64,000 bases of DNA, from contig NC_132976.1 in the NCBI RefSeq assembly GCF_047496725.1, positions 9,594,001 through 9,658,000 of the forward strand, in the 5' to 3' direction. Each line of letters starts with the position of its first letter. Positions within the stretch are counted from its first letter, which is position 1. Positions 49,166 to 61,436 of this stretch are shown here, one piece after another. Both the position numbers and the translations under genes were made by a program. The notes beneath the pieces were generated by a model. It had not been told where the DNA came from, did not search any database, and saw nothing but the letters and a program-made list of their open reading frames with translations. This DNA is from Anoplolepis gracilipes. Taxonomy: Eukaryota > Arthropoda > Insecta > Hymenoptera > Formicidae.

Positions 49166-50579
49166 TTCTTTTCTCTTAAAATCAACACTCTCCTTATCCT
49201 GATTAATATTCTTTTATCAATAATGAATACGATTAAAATATGAATCATACAAATCGGTATCATTATGTAGTGTACATAATATACCGTTATAAAATTATCA
49301 ATTTACAGTCTATCTCTATTTATAACTTGTAAGCCTGACAGCAATCGACATATTATTTTGTTTTCGAATTCAAAGTTCTAATCTCTAAGTGAAAAAATTC
49401 ATAATCTACACAAAAAGAAATTTATATCTACGGATATTTATTGGAGATATTTTTTATCAGATTGGATTAGAACATAGTGGTGATAACACTGTCTCAATTT
49501 TATTTATGATAAATGGCTTTTTTTTAAATAGATACAAATTAAGATCTAAAAAAATTTGACCGTCAAAACAGATATATCTACTGAGAAACTCATAGAAACA
49601 TGATAAAACATTGCAATAAATTATTAAATTACACAAATTACTTGAATTCCCTGTAAAATTACATTGGTAATTCTTTAGGAAAATGTAGACAGTACACATG
49701 GATTATCTTAATCTTAACATTATAAAAAATTCATTCTTGAATATGTCCTTGGAATCACTTGACGTTCTCTTATTGTTTTTGAAATGTTATATTAAAGTTC
49801 AGTAATTTTTATTCTACATTGAAAGTATATACTGACAATGAGAGCAACAACAAATTATATATTTATTATTTATATAAAAATTAACAAATTATATAAAAAA
49901 AGCAAATAGAAGATATGTTACTTTGATATTGATTGTATTGTCAAGGTAATAATTTTGAGTAAAAATTTTTTTTTGTCATTATTTATTAAAAAATTATTAA
50001 TAAATAAGGTTAATAATGCAAACGAGTGTTAAATGATAATTTGAATTTTTTTAGAATAGCGATGTAAGGCAAGAGGTGAAACTCTCTCTCTCTCTCCCTG
50101 CCTATGAATTTATTTTGCAATAAATGTACAAATAAAAATTTACATTTTATATATAACTTTTATATAACTTTTATATAATTACCACGACACAGAGTAAAGC
50201 GCGTAAAGCGTGACAAGCTATTATCTCTGAAAATACATTATAACAAAAAATGTTTTAGATAAAAGTTGTTTCATTCGAAGGGGAAAAAGATAGGAACATT
50301 AGTTTGATTAAGTGTAGTCAAAGTCATATGGAGGTCAACTTAGTTTTTCTTTAATAAAATCCTAATTTTTTTATAAATCGAGTCCTTGCATAATTCTGCA
50401 AAAAGTTATAAGAGTATTATAACCAAAAATTGATATTTACGAGATTTTTCATACTTTGACAGCTGTATATAATACACTAAAAGAGAATAAATATATCATA
50501 ATAATTATTTTTTTCTAAGATGTTTTACAAGTCTCGGTCTTACAATTAGTTTTAGTCGCATATCCTCAATAAGCTAAAT

Positions 50580-50800
50580 GCATAATATGCCAGCAGATTA
50601 GCAACAGATTTAATCAGAAGTTACTCTTAAACGTGCAAATTAGCAGCTGTGTCCGAAGTGACCCACGGGCTACCAGTAGAGTCTGCTCATGGAATCTAAT
50701 ACCAGATTGGCGACAGAAACCGAGTAGGATCTGCGCACAATCTAACGACAGATTAGCAGCAAAAACCAAACAAGATCTGCTCCTAGCCGTTTAAATAAAA
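50580..50800 (+). repeat. Dispersed repeat with GACAGAAACCGAG units, copy 1
   Basis: Two tandem degenerate units: AGATTGGCGACAGAAACCGA followed by GTAGGATCTGC, then AGATTAGCAGCAAAAACCAA followed by ACAAGATCTGC. The composition differs from the AT-rich flanks. Related copies lie near 51.4-51.57 kb (inverted) and 56.8-57.06 kb. Confidence 0.65.
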
Positions 50801-51409
50801 GAGATACCTAAAGTAAATCGATATGAAAGCTATTAATATTTAATCCGATTTTAAAAAACATAAATATATTAATGTTATAAGTGCAATAAAAGTAAATATT
50901 ACAGATATATTATCGATAAGTAAGCGGTTAATTGTAAATTTTTTTCCATATAATATGTAATGTAACATATATTGTAATGATATCTCATATAATAAACGAC
51001 TATATGTTCAACTTAATTAAATAAATAATAACATCAATTATGAATGTGTCAATAAAAAATAATTAAAAATTTTTTAATCTCGAGATATATATTGTATATG
51101 AGAATTACATTTCTACTCTTTGCGCTTCAAAAAGCAGTACGAATAATTATTCATTTATTTTAATTTTAATATTCTGAATCTTCTATTAAACTTGTATTAG
51201 ATAGCAGAAATTAAATTGATAAAAACAGTCACTACACTTTTTATTAATAGCCTTGCAAATTTTATATCTACTTCTAACAGAAATTTAAATACGAGAAAAT
51301 ATGTATATTGCATAACGGTAAAAGTGAAGAAATTATCGAATCAAATATTAAAAACTTTTAAATATAGATCTATCACTATCCATTTAAATAACATTTAAAT
51401 AACTAAAAA

Positions 51410-51565
51410 ATGCAGATACTCTCGTGTTCCTGCTGTCAATCTGTCATTATGATAGATTGCCATTATGACATAGATTGCATGCACGCAGCTACTGCTCGGT
51501 TTCTGCCGCCAATTTAACGTCAGGTCATGTTAAATGATCCTGCTCGATTGCTACCATCAACTTAA
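51410..51565 (-). repeat. Dispersed CCGAG repeat, copy 2 (inverted)
   Basis: The reverse complement reads AAATTGGCGGCAGAAACCGA then GCAGTAGC, preceded by GCAATCGAGCAGGATC, matching the units near 50.7 kb. Confidence 0.6.
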
Positions 51566-52928
51566 TATCTTCTATATCAAATTTGCTTTTTTGTTGACAA
51601 CAAATTTATATCAGACTTTATATCATAATTTTAAGGATATAATATAGTATCAATATGTATTTATTCAAAATGTGTCACAAGATTATAAAAAAATATATAC
51701 ATAGGCTCATTTAAAAAACGCGAAATTAATTCAAAATTGGATTTTAAAATTTGAATGAAAATATTAATTTAAAAAAAAATTTTCTGCATTATTATGTGCT
51801 TTATAAAACCGTATAAACTTATTGTTAGATAATTTATTTTTTGAAAAAATGAATAATCTAGAAAACATCTAACAATAAGATGCGCGAGTTAAGAGGATCA
51901 TTCTATATGTAGATTAAAAATAAACATTATGATTGTACTTTACTATGTACAAATTTGTATACACAATCTGAACAATCGGTTATATTATCGTATATAATAT
52001 ATTATATCATGTGTGTAATAACTTTTCTTTCTAACATATACATCGTAATATTATAACATCGAAAGTAGGCCATCGAAAATGAATTGCGGCAAAGGAGCAT
52101 GTGAAATATTCTTGAAACACAACCTACGTGTAATTTACGTTACAACTTCGTATTTAATGCATAAATTAATTAGCAAAAAATGTAATAAAATTTCACTTTG
52201 ACTGTTTCTGAATAAATTTTAATTGATTCGCAAAAATAATTTTTGAATAAATTCCATCATATGTTTTATCGAATAAACTTGTTGCGTACTTGTTCAATCA
52301 ATCAACGTGTAATTTATTATAATCATTTAAGTATTTATTAATAAATCGTAACGTTAATCAATTATTTGAAAGGCGAATGTAATGTAAGAAAAATTTTTTT
52401 TTACAAGTTATTTTTATATAAGGTCTTTATCACTTTTTCAAACAAAAGTATATAATTTTTTCTCTTGCATATGATAATATAATATAACCGATATTAATAC
52501 ATATTAATAATAATATAACTCTAATTAAGCTAATCTTGAACTTTAAAATTTAGTATTAAATGAAAAATACAAAATGCTGACAAATTAGTTTTTATTATTA
52601 GTAAAAATGTTTAAAATGATAGCCTTCACTTTTGGCGACAACACAAAGATGATCAATTATTGATTATGATCTCTTTCAATAATGTTTTTTTTCTAGGTTT
52701 TAATAGTTCTCTAAATATCTGTCGTATAATAAACATCAGTCATAATTTCCTTATCAGTACAATAAATATATTTGTTTGCATATGATCAATTGGAGATTAG
52801 TTTACTCGCCAATTTATCAGTCAATGAATGTTTCAGAATATATTATTTGAAGGAAAAGAAAATTAATGATTTTTATTTGTGTAGTGAAAGTCAACAACGT
52901 TTGAAAGCTGGTATGTTTATACAAAGAA

Positions 52929-52975
52929 AGATTTCCTAATTATGATTGTATGTGTCCATAACTTTCTATATAAAT
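52929..52975 (+). repeat. Left ~47-bp direct repeat flanking duplicated segment
   Basis: AGATTTCCTAATTATGATTG ... TTTCTATATAAAT. Its partner is at 53407-53454, differing at about three bases and one indel. Confidence 0.85.
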
Positions 52976-53398
52976 TTATTCGTGTGTGTTTTTACATTTT
53001 CTTGCTTATACATATACAATTGTTGAGCTCTTTAAATTAAGATAATAGATACGGATAAAAAATTGACAGAAATAAAAGACAATAGTAAACATCTGTTATC
53101 TAATAATAATGTAAAGTGCTCATCAAAACGAGAACATGTAAGAGATAATTCTTACATTTATATTGAAAATTTTAATAAAAAAATAAAAGAGACAGCTTCG
53201 TATCAATTGAATATTTTCGTGCAATATATCTATTAGATTTAATTAACAAAAACTTATAAATTAAATAACTTTAATTACTAAAGAATTTAAAGCTTGATAT
53301 GAATATTATAATATTAAATCTTCCTAGTCTTTAAAGCTAAAGTTATCATGTAAGTTATCACACGTTATAGTTATTATATATATTGTATTTAGGAGATT
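52971..53398 (+). repeat. Dispersed duplicated segment, copy 2 (inserted)
   Basis: A diverged copy of 44880-45328, roughly nine-tenths identical by eye with small indels. It sits exactly between the two ~47-bp direct repeats at 52929-52975 and 53407-53454, which marks this site as the recipient. Confidence 0.88.
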
Positions 53399-53406
53399 TC
53401 CTTAAA

Positions 53407-53454
53407 AGATTTTCTAATTATGATTGTATTGTGTCCATAGCTTTCTATATAAAT
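53407..53454 (+). repeat. Right ~48-bp direct repeat flanking duplicated segment
   Basis: AGATTTTCTAATTATGATTG ... TTTCTATATAAAT, the partner of 52929-52975. Confidence 0.85.
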
Positions 53455-53824
53455 ATAATTCAAATATTTCATGAAATTGGAAGTATCGAAAAAAAAATAA
53501 AAAGCTTTTGAAACCTAAAGGTGTAACATATAAAAACTGCGATAAACAAATCAATAGAAAAGAACTACTAACTATAAATTGATACTATTGATACTTTAAT
53601 AATCTGACAATTAAACCTTAGATAGAATCATAGATAGAAATATGTAATATTCTTATAAGATTTGTTAATAATTCTTTTTTACAAAATATATCACTAAAGC
53701 GTCTGTTAATATAATATCAACACAATGATTCAACTCTTATTTAGGTATTGTAACAAATCTAAAAAAATTCTCAAATCGCTACATTAAAATATAATAAAAT
53801 GGATACAACGCCACGTTCATTAGA

Positions 53825-53862
53825 TTTTATACTATTAGATTTTTTTATCTAATAGTATAAAA
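53825..53862. repeat. Perfect 16-bp stem hairpin
   Basis: TTTTATACTATTAGAT, loop TTTTTT, ATCTAATAGTATAAAA. It lies just beyond the 3' end of the mariner remnant. Confidence 0.85.
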
Positions 53863-53929
53863 AAAAGTTGAGAATAGTATAGATTAGTTTTGAAGATTTT
53901 TTTGCAAAAAAAAACACGTTTATTCTAGA

Positions 53930-54300
53930 GAGAGTTAAATTATATTTCATTCAAAATATTTTCCATCGCCAACTATAACTTTTTCCATTTATTTGGCAAT
54001 AAGTGAATTCCGCGATAAAAAAAATGTTCGTCCTTTGAAACAATCCATTTCATTGAGCCATTTTTTTTTTTTATTTCTTCGTATGTTATAAAGTGCTGGT
54101 CAGCAAAGCCGTGCTACATCGATCAAAACAAGTGATAATCTAAAAGAGCATAGTATGATGAATACGCGGCGTGTGGCAAGACTTCCCATTGAAGTGACGA
54201 TAACGTATCTTTAACTGTTTTTACAACATATGGTCGAGTATTGTCGTGCAACAAAATCACTTTATGTTTTCTTTGAGCTATTGTCGGACGTCTGGTTCAA
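53930..54300 (-). pseudogene. mariner (DD34D) transposase, C-terminal remnant
   Basis: The minus-strand frame reads KVILLHDNTRPY ... WEVLPH ... DYHLF, then HGFADQHF, YEEIKK, SKDEHFF, and RGIHLLPNKWKKL. This follows the C-terminal half of mariner transposase, the cut-and-paste enzyme of DD34D elements. The second catalytic Asp (GAC, 54243-54245) and the third (GAT, 54138-54140) are exactly 34 residues apart, as in the family. The SPD motif before the third Asp is lost. A TGA at 54123-54125 directly follows HLF, where mariners usually have Arg, and a TAG follows soon after. The N-terminal half is absent. Inactive. Confidence 0.88.
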
Positions 54301-55109
54301 AGCATAATTCAACATCATAATAAATAATCACAGATCATAATAAATAATTCGTCATTTTAGAATATGTATTGCCTTTAAAGGCCATTACTTCGAATTTTTA
54401 AATAATAAAAAAAAAATTAACTTTTTCTTATTTTTCGTTTAACTTCTATTACAAAATTATGTTTGAAATAATTTTTATATCATCGGTAAAGAGATAATTA
54501 AATGTCCTGTTTCTTATAGAATTTTTGTATGTAATATGTACATGCATATACACATATATGTATACATACATACATACATGGTGTAATATGTAGAACTCAT
54601 TTTAATAGATTTAATACTTGAAACAATGAGAAAAATTGATAATATTACAAATAATATAGGTCCAGAGTTTGACCTTGTTTTTCAGTTATAGTGAGTTTCA
54701 TATTTTAGCAATCTATTATATCACTATAGCTGTTTATTTTCAAAAAGTACTCAATATTACTTTGTGTTTGAAGACCTCTATAAACATTTTAACATTAATC
54801 TTCTAATTCTCTCGAATCTTTTAAGTGATTTTCGCTTTGGACTTGACGTAAATCTTGTTCATTTTCCTAAAAGTATTTCAATAAATTGTCAATAAACGTT
54901 CAAATAATCTCACGAATAAACTTTCAGGTAAAAACGTTTACAGATATATATTCTGTCTATACTAGTCATTTTGAATGCCTTTTGTATAAATAAGCAGATG
55001 CAGATTGTTAAAATATAAAACTCATTACAATTTAGAAACAAAGTTAAAGCGGACATATGTTTACGTAAATTCTTTTTTATTTTTTTAAGTACTAATATTA
55101 TTGGTCTGC

Positions 55110-55213
55110 ATGCTGAGCTCACATTTATTGCTAAATGTGCCTCGAAATGTATACAAATACATGTAAAAAAACAAATTTACAGGCACATTTAACGATAATG
55201 TGAGCTCAGAATA
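55110..55213. mobile_element. Fold-back MITE, GAGCTC family, copy 2
   Basis: GCTGAGCTCACATTTATTGC then TAAATGTGCCT on the left is mirrored by AGGCACATTTAACGATAATG then TGAGCTCAG on the right, with the same ends as 41273-41374. It abuts the internally deleted mariner. Confidence 0.75.
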
Positions 55214-55249
55214 TGAGCTATTCAATTTATTAAAAATGGGTCACTTCTA

Positions 55250-55870
55250 TTATAGGACACCCTCTATATTTATTATTTACGTATCTCCTGGAATTCAAGA
55301 TATTTTTTCCAAATTTCTTAAAGTTTCTTTATATTCTTTTCGACCAAAGTTTTTGGTTGAGTATTTATCCAGTTTTGTAGATTTTCAATAATTTCGTTGT
55401 TATTTTTAAAACGTTGGTCTCAACTCAAGTCTCTCTTGGCCTTTGAAAATAAATGATAACCACTGAGAGCTAAATCGGAGCATTGGTAGGAGGATGAAAA
55501 AGTAGCTCCAAATTGATGATAATTTCTATCGTTTTCTTAACTGAGTGTAATCGAGTATTATCTTGGAGAAAATTAGACTTCTTTAATTTTCCTGCGTTTT
55601 AAATGAATAGAATAGTTAACACTACCAACATTAATGTTCAAAATATTATTAATTTCGCAAACTCTTATGCACCTATTATCCTACAATAAATCATTGATTG
55701 TGATTTACATTGCCAGTGAAAAATACGATTTATTTTTATGTATTCTTGTCTGAAACTATCACACCAATTAAACACTCGAGAGCTTGAAAAGCCATTATTT
55801 GTTAAGCTATTTTTTAATTTTTTCATAAATTTAGTTCAAATTTTTTGTACTTTCTTTTAGTAAAAATTAA
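55250..55870 (-). pseudogene. mariner transposase, internally deleted and inactivated
   Basis: Reading the minus strand, an N-terminal piece (NNGFSSSRVFNWCDSFRQ at about 55.75-55.82 kb, then NINVGSVNYSI) resembles the helix-turn-helix DNA-binding half of mariner transposase. It is followed almost directly by the C-terminal catalytic piece (NFLQDNTRLHSVKKTI, then the HLF, QRFKNNNEIIENLQNWI and WKKYLEFQ blocks). The segment that should hold the first catalytic Asp is missing, so this is an internal deletion derivative. The third catalytic Asp position reads Gly (GGT, 55459-55461) in ALSGYHLF, and several stops and frameshifts are present. TATAGAGGGTGTCC at the left end, read on the minus strand, resembles a mariner terminus. 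Confidence 0.8.
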
Positions 55871-56800
55871 AAATTTTATAATGCGCTATGCAACGGTCGA
55901 TAGTACCTCTTGCTCATTTATTATAAGTTATGCTAACAACAGTGCATTCAATCACGTGTCTATTAAAACGGAGTAATCAAAAAATAATCCAATATAGCCA
56001 ACCCTATAAAACATGTGTTAATTTTAGAGTTTAGTGCATTTAAGCGAGAAATTATAAAGTCTTATTTATATTTGAATAATCTAATATTATATTTATATAT
56101 ATATAAAATGTAGGGTGTTTCAAACAGATGTTAAAAAATTTTCAGAAAAAATTACATTAATTAAAACAAGAAAAAATTTTTTATAAACATATATTCAGAA
56201 ATACTTTGTTTCAGAGATACAGGTTGTTGAAGAAAAAAATTAAAAAATAATGTTTTTTTTTTCTAATTGTATTTCTCTAAAAGTATTTCTCTTCAAGTGT
56301 TTCTATCTGCAAGTTATCTCTTCTTTAATAAGTTTTTTAACTATTTAATCTTAAAAATTGAATTTCTTAATGCAATAATGTACTTCTAGAAGTGAAATTA
56401 AAAATTTTGTTTCTAACTAATTAACTACAAAATAGAAACAGTAATACTATTCTAAATACTTTCTACTAATACTATATACACTCTTAAAATTTCAAATTAT
56501 AATGTAATAACGATTATCATTTTATTCACAAAAAATATTGTACTTTTTTGACCACATTTGAGGAATTCGTATTTCAGAAACGAAGCATTCCTGGATACAT
56601 ATCATGAATATTTTCTTATTTTGACTTGGAAAATTTTTTCCTTTTTTACATCTTTTTAACATATCCTGCATGTCGCATATAATAAATTTAGAATAGAGAT
56701 CTACTTTTTTAAAAATTGATTGCTCTCTTCATCAAAATTAGTATACTTTTTTTACTTTCAAAAAATATATAAATATTATTTTTCAAAGTCTTTGCAAAAA
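55871..56800. other. AT-rich DNA, nothing supportable
   Basis: TAGGGTGTTTCAAAC near 56110 looks like a transposon end but no partner was found. Confidence 0.45.
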
Positions 56801-56804
56801 CCGA

Positions 56805-57060
56805 ACTGCGAAGATCTGCGTGTGAGAGATTGATGGTAAATTGGCAGCGAAAACCAAGCAGCATTTGTATTTCTTAATCATTTAAATAGAATAGCGTACG
56901 TTAAATTATATTAACAGATTCCATTCGGTTTCTGTTAATCTATTGCTAAATTCTATGAGGCTCTGTCGGAAGATAACAAGTTGAATATAACTGATGCTAA
57001 TTTATTAGCAACTTCTGATAATGAGTAAATTTATCGTCAATCTGTTGACATATTGCACGT
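56805..57060 (+). repeat. Dispersed CCGAG repeat, copy 3
   Basis: TAAATTGGCAGCGAAAACCA then AGCAGCATTTG in plus orientation, and an inverted unit near 56.93 kb (CATTCGGTTTCTGTTAATCT). Same family as 50.6-50.8 kb. Confidence 0.55.
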
Positions 57061-57201
57061 ATTTTGCTTACTGAATAAATTATTTGAAGTTAGAAGAATT
57101 TAATAGATTCCACAAACGAATTAAATTAATAATAAAATAATAATTAAATTACTAAGGTTTCATATGTGAAAACATAATCTTGAAATTTCGCGGACCATTA
57201 A

Positions 57202-57610
57202 AAGCCAACGCCGGATGGTATAGTGCGTCGATTTCATAGTAATAAAGTTTCCTATGAAACCAATTTCTTGTTCACAGAGCACTAAAATTTCTTGGTCTTA
57301 TATCAAGTAATATAAATTAAATCTCGCATTTTTGAGATTCTAATTTATTCCTCTTTACCCTCCTGGAAAAGTAAGTGAGAAAAATATTGGGTCGAATTGG
57401 GTCGCTGAATCGAGAACACACATACTCCTCCAGAACACACGTACATCTCCAAGGGGGGTAAAGAGGGCTAAATTAGAATCTCAAAAATGAAATTTAATTT
57501 ATGTTACTTGGTATAAGACCAAGAAATTTTAGTGTCCTGTGCACAAGAAATTGATTTCATAGGAAACTTCATTATTATGAAACTGACACACTATCGTCTG
57601 GCATTGGCTC
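57202..57610. mobile_element. Long fold-back MITE flanked by TTAA
   Basis: The ends AAGCCAACGCCGGATGG and CGTCTGGCATTGGCTC lie between TTAA at 57198-57201 and 57611-57614. The inverted arms extend about 160 bp, sharing TTTCCTATGAAA, CAATTTCTTGT and GAGATTCTAATTT. The TTAA duplication is typical of piggyBac-type insertion. 409 bp, no coding capacity. Confidence 0.85.
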
Positions 57611-57614
57611 TTAA

Positions 57615-59975
57615 TAAATTCAGTTTAGTAATAACTATATAAAAATACTTTTATATACTTTTATACATATATTTACATATGTAATATTTTAATATTTCAA
57701 ACCTTGAACTATTTCAATCAAATGTCGATCGAAAAATCGAAAGTTACAATAAGCAAAAATATATTTAACATTAACGTGATAAAAATACATATGTAAAAAA
57801 AAATAGTATTAGAGCTCATATCTCGTTCTATTTCCTCGCAATCCACGTTACTTTATATATATATATATATATACGCGCATTTTCATTATGATGGTAAAGT
57901 GAAAGTAGTCAAACGGGATTATTTCAAACAGTAAGCGGAATATAAAATATATACAAAAGATTCGAACGACAATGAGAACTTCACCTTTTGTGTCTTGGCA
58001 TTTATCCATTTTATTTCTTTTACATGACTAGTTATATAAAACTTTATTTGGATTTGTGTGTATGTGTGTATGTGATGAGATAAATAATAAATGGAGATTT
58101 TTTTTATAATTATAACAATATCATCAAATAATGTCATGATATTCGACAATGTATGATGCTACGCATTAATAACTTTTTTTTATTCATCCTTCTCAGCTAA
58201 TGTCTTATCCTTCTCGGCTACCTTTCTCTCTACATCTGATTTATCGCTATAAGTTATAATATTTGCGTCACTATTGTATGGTAATACGTATAGTAAAAAA
58301 TATGTTAATGGTTGCCATAAAAGAGATATATAGTATATATATATATATATATATATATGATATTATATATAAATGTGTGTATGTGTGTATATCTCATATA
58401 TTCCGCGCCATATACCCAGTGACTATATAAACTGTACTGATATATATCACCCGTACTTCCCCTCTTTCCGCTATTGTACGTTCCGAAAAACACTTAATGT
58501 TCTTGCAGCAAGTTTTAATGCGATATACGGGATATTTCCATGTATCATGGCTAGTTCGTTTTTGCTCAATGTTCGTCGCAAAAATCACCATAATAGTGTA
58601 AATTATAAATGTAACTATGCATTTAAATTGTAACATCAATTTGTATGATAACAATGTTATAATTGAAAAACTTCAAAATTACTAAACTAGATTGACAATG
58701 AATTAAACAGTATATTATATTTTAATTGAATAATTTATAATGAATAATTAATATATATTACATTATTTTATTTGAATAAGTTTTTCGCGATTTTGTTTCA
58801 CTATTCTTGTTCAACTATTCTTACTCCACGATTTTATATCTAATATACGGCGCACAAATGCCTTTAATTTATTATACGAATTATCGATAAGACAAATTTG
58901 CCTATAACAGTCCATTAAAATGACAAGCGATCAATTTTTCTGCTTGTGACACAAATATAAATTATATGTCAAACAAAAACATCCGACACGAGGCAAGTAA
59001 ATATGTTTATTTAACCTTAATTGAACGCTGAAGCAAATAATATCTAAATATGCACACGCATCAACATTGACTGAATAACATTAATAAAAACGTATTGTCT
59101 ACAAGAAAATATGATATAATTAATATTTTTGAATAAAGAAATTGTTTTATTTTTAAGAGATGGATAGCTAAAAAAGAAGTAAGTTTTGAAAAACATACGC
59201 ATAAACCGTAAAATAATAATAATAATAACAATAATGATAATGATAATGACGAGCATGATAATTTCATTATGTAAACTAGAACCGGTGCAGTTGCTAAGGC
59301 AAGCTCGTTGACAATGAGTGACTAAAGTCAGCAGCATAGTTACAATGTACGTTATCTTCCTTAAAAATCGAATCATCAATTTGTCAATGTGACTAATGTA
59401 CACACAAATATTCATTTTCTTTAAATTAGTCAGAGTGAAATTTACGACTGAGAGAGATTTATCGTGATTTGTCAAAAAATAGTGTTTAATACTTTTGTTT
59501 ACCATAATCACATAATGAATCGAAGTCTTTGATACTTCATATACACTCATGATATTTATCGCTATTATCGCGTTTCTGTGTTGGTTACCATTTTAGGTAC
59601 CTAAAAATATGGAACTCTGAGACTATCTTACATTCTAGGAGATATAAAATTCGCTGTCATAAACGAAAAATGTCGAATCTTTTTTAGAACTATTTATTCC
59701 TAATTAATTTCAACTAACACACAAGGCTGATTTTATTCTTTTTCGAGGAGAATATGGATCTCAACCTAGAATCTAAATTATAAATATTCAAAAATGAATT
59801 CTGGACTTTTCAAACATGGCAAAAGTAAAGGAAACCTTTATTTTTACTAATGGCCACTCCTTAGCCTTTATTTTACATGCGTTTTGGAAATGTAAATGAG
59901 TGCGTCTTTTACTTTAATAATACGTGGAATATATTTATGCATAATTATTAGATTATTGCGAAATAAAAAATCTTC
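57615..59975. other. AT-rich DNA, nothing supportable
   Basis: TA runs near 57853 and 58336 and an AAT/ATG microsatellite near 59213-59250. Open frames here are chance frames, several running through the microsatellites. Confidence 0.5.
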
Positions 59976-59979
59976 ATTT

Positions 59980-60545
59980 TATCTAACAAGGAAAGGTGTG
60001 GAAGTGTCCCCTCCGATTTTAATGCGTTTTGAATATGTTGCAGTCAAAATAAGAGATACATATTTTTTTATACGTGCTTTTTCAGCCGTTAAGAGGGTGA
60101 AATACCCTCTTGAGAAAAATCGGTTTTTATATTTCTGAACAAATAAACATTGAAATGGTAAGAGATATAAAAAAAATGTTTCGAATAAAAGTTTTATGAT
60201 TTTTAATGTACTTTAAAATTGCATAATTAGATTTTTCGAAAATATCATACTTTTCGAAATCTCCCCTCCCCCTTTCAATTTTTAAAAAAATCTAATTGTG
60301 CAGTTTTAAAGTACATTAAAAACCATAAAACTTTTATTGAAAACTTTCTTTATATCTCTTACCGTTTCGACGATATTTGCTCAGAAATATAAAAACTGAT
60401 TTTTCTCAAGAGGGTGTTTTACTCCCTTAACGGGCGAAAAAGCACGTATAAAAAAATAAGTGTCTCCTATTTTAACCTAGACTACAACATATTCAAAGCG
60501 CATTAAAATCGGAGGAAAACACTACCTTTTCTTGTAAGAAAAATA
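59980..60545. mobile_element. Large fold-back element, ~260-bp arms
   Basis: CCGATTTTAATGCGTTTTGA, ATACGTGCTTTTTC, AGAGGGT, ATATTTCTGA and GTACTTTAAAATTGCA on the left all reappear as reverse complements in mirrored order on the right. The arms meet near 60265. No target duplication was identified. The open frame at 59896-60138 lies in the left arm and is not a gene. Confidence 0.85.
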
Positions 60546-61436
60546 GTCTTAAAACACATAAGAAATCTAATCGGATAACCTTATCGCGGTACATCCTTAT
60601 CAGAGGATGTCTAATAACTTTCCTCTATATATATCTCCGATGTGCGTTTTTATTAATTTTTCCCATAGATCTTTGTATATTATATTATATTAGACCGCAG
60701 CAGCAGTCTTGCTAAAGATGAAAGTAGTCATTCACAATTGGGAATATAATTATTGCATTAATGGACAGAATATTAATCATAATACTTGTCTATAATAATT
60801 AATTAATACTTGTCAATATATATGAAAATATTTTATATTTTAATAACTGCCGGCAAATGGAAACACAAAGTAAATATTAACCCAACCTACATATTCTGGG
60901 TGATTGTCTACTCTTCGATGTTAGTAATCTAGTATAATATTTAGAAGTCTGTGGTATTTCTGCAGACATATATGTATAGGATCTACAATTTAATGCCGTT
61001 CAAAACGGCCAAAATAAAAATTATAGATGAAATTATAGAGGATGTCATCAGATTGCGCGCACGCAAATTTAGTTTCTGTTACTAATCTGCCGACTTAATC
61101 AGTAATAACAGCTTCTGTATCAAATTTATAATATTTTTGCTGTAACAATTTGTAGTCTCTTTGCAAGATCTGTTTGAACATACTTGGCTGACTGGGAATA
61201 TTACATGCATATAAAAATAAAAAAATCCACAAAATGAAATATTTAAACAATACTTTCTTTATACATATATAGAAAGTATTGCTTTAATCTATATTTTATT
61301 GCCTAAATCTACTTTTCCTGATAATGCTATCAGGAACGTTAATTGGAAATTAAAAAAATTATACATCACATCATTTTATTTTTTTATTGTATTATGTTTT
61401 AATATTAAATACGCAAATAAGCAAGTCTACTAAGCT

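Noticed and set aside
56108..56125. TAGGGTGTTTCAAAC as partner end of the 55.25 kb mariner
   Set aside because: It resembles the other end only in GGGTGT and is about 240 bp beyond the recognisable transposase; no proper inverted match.
59044..59550. 168-codon open frame on the minus strand
   Set aside because: One of the longest frames present, but it runs through an AAT/ATG microsatellite (Ile-rich run), has no recognisable domain and an AT-driven composition.
59896..60138. 80-codon plus frame
   Set aside because: It lies in one arm of a fold-back element.
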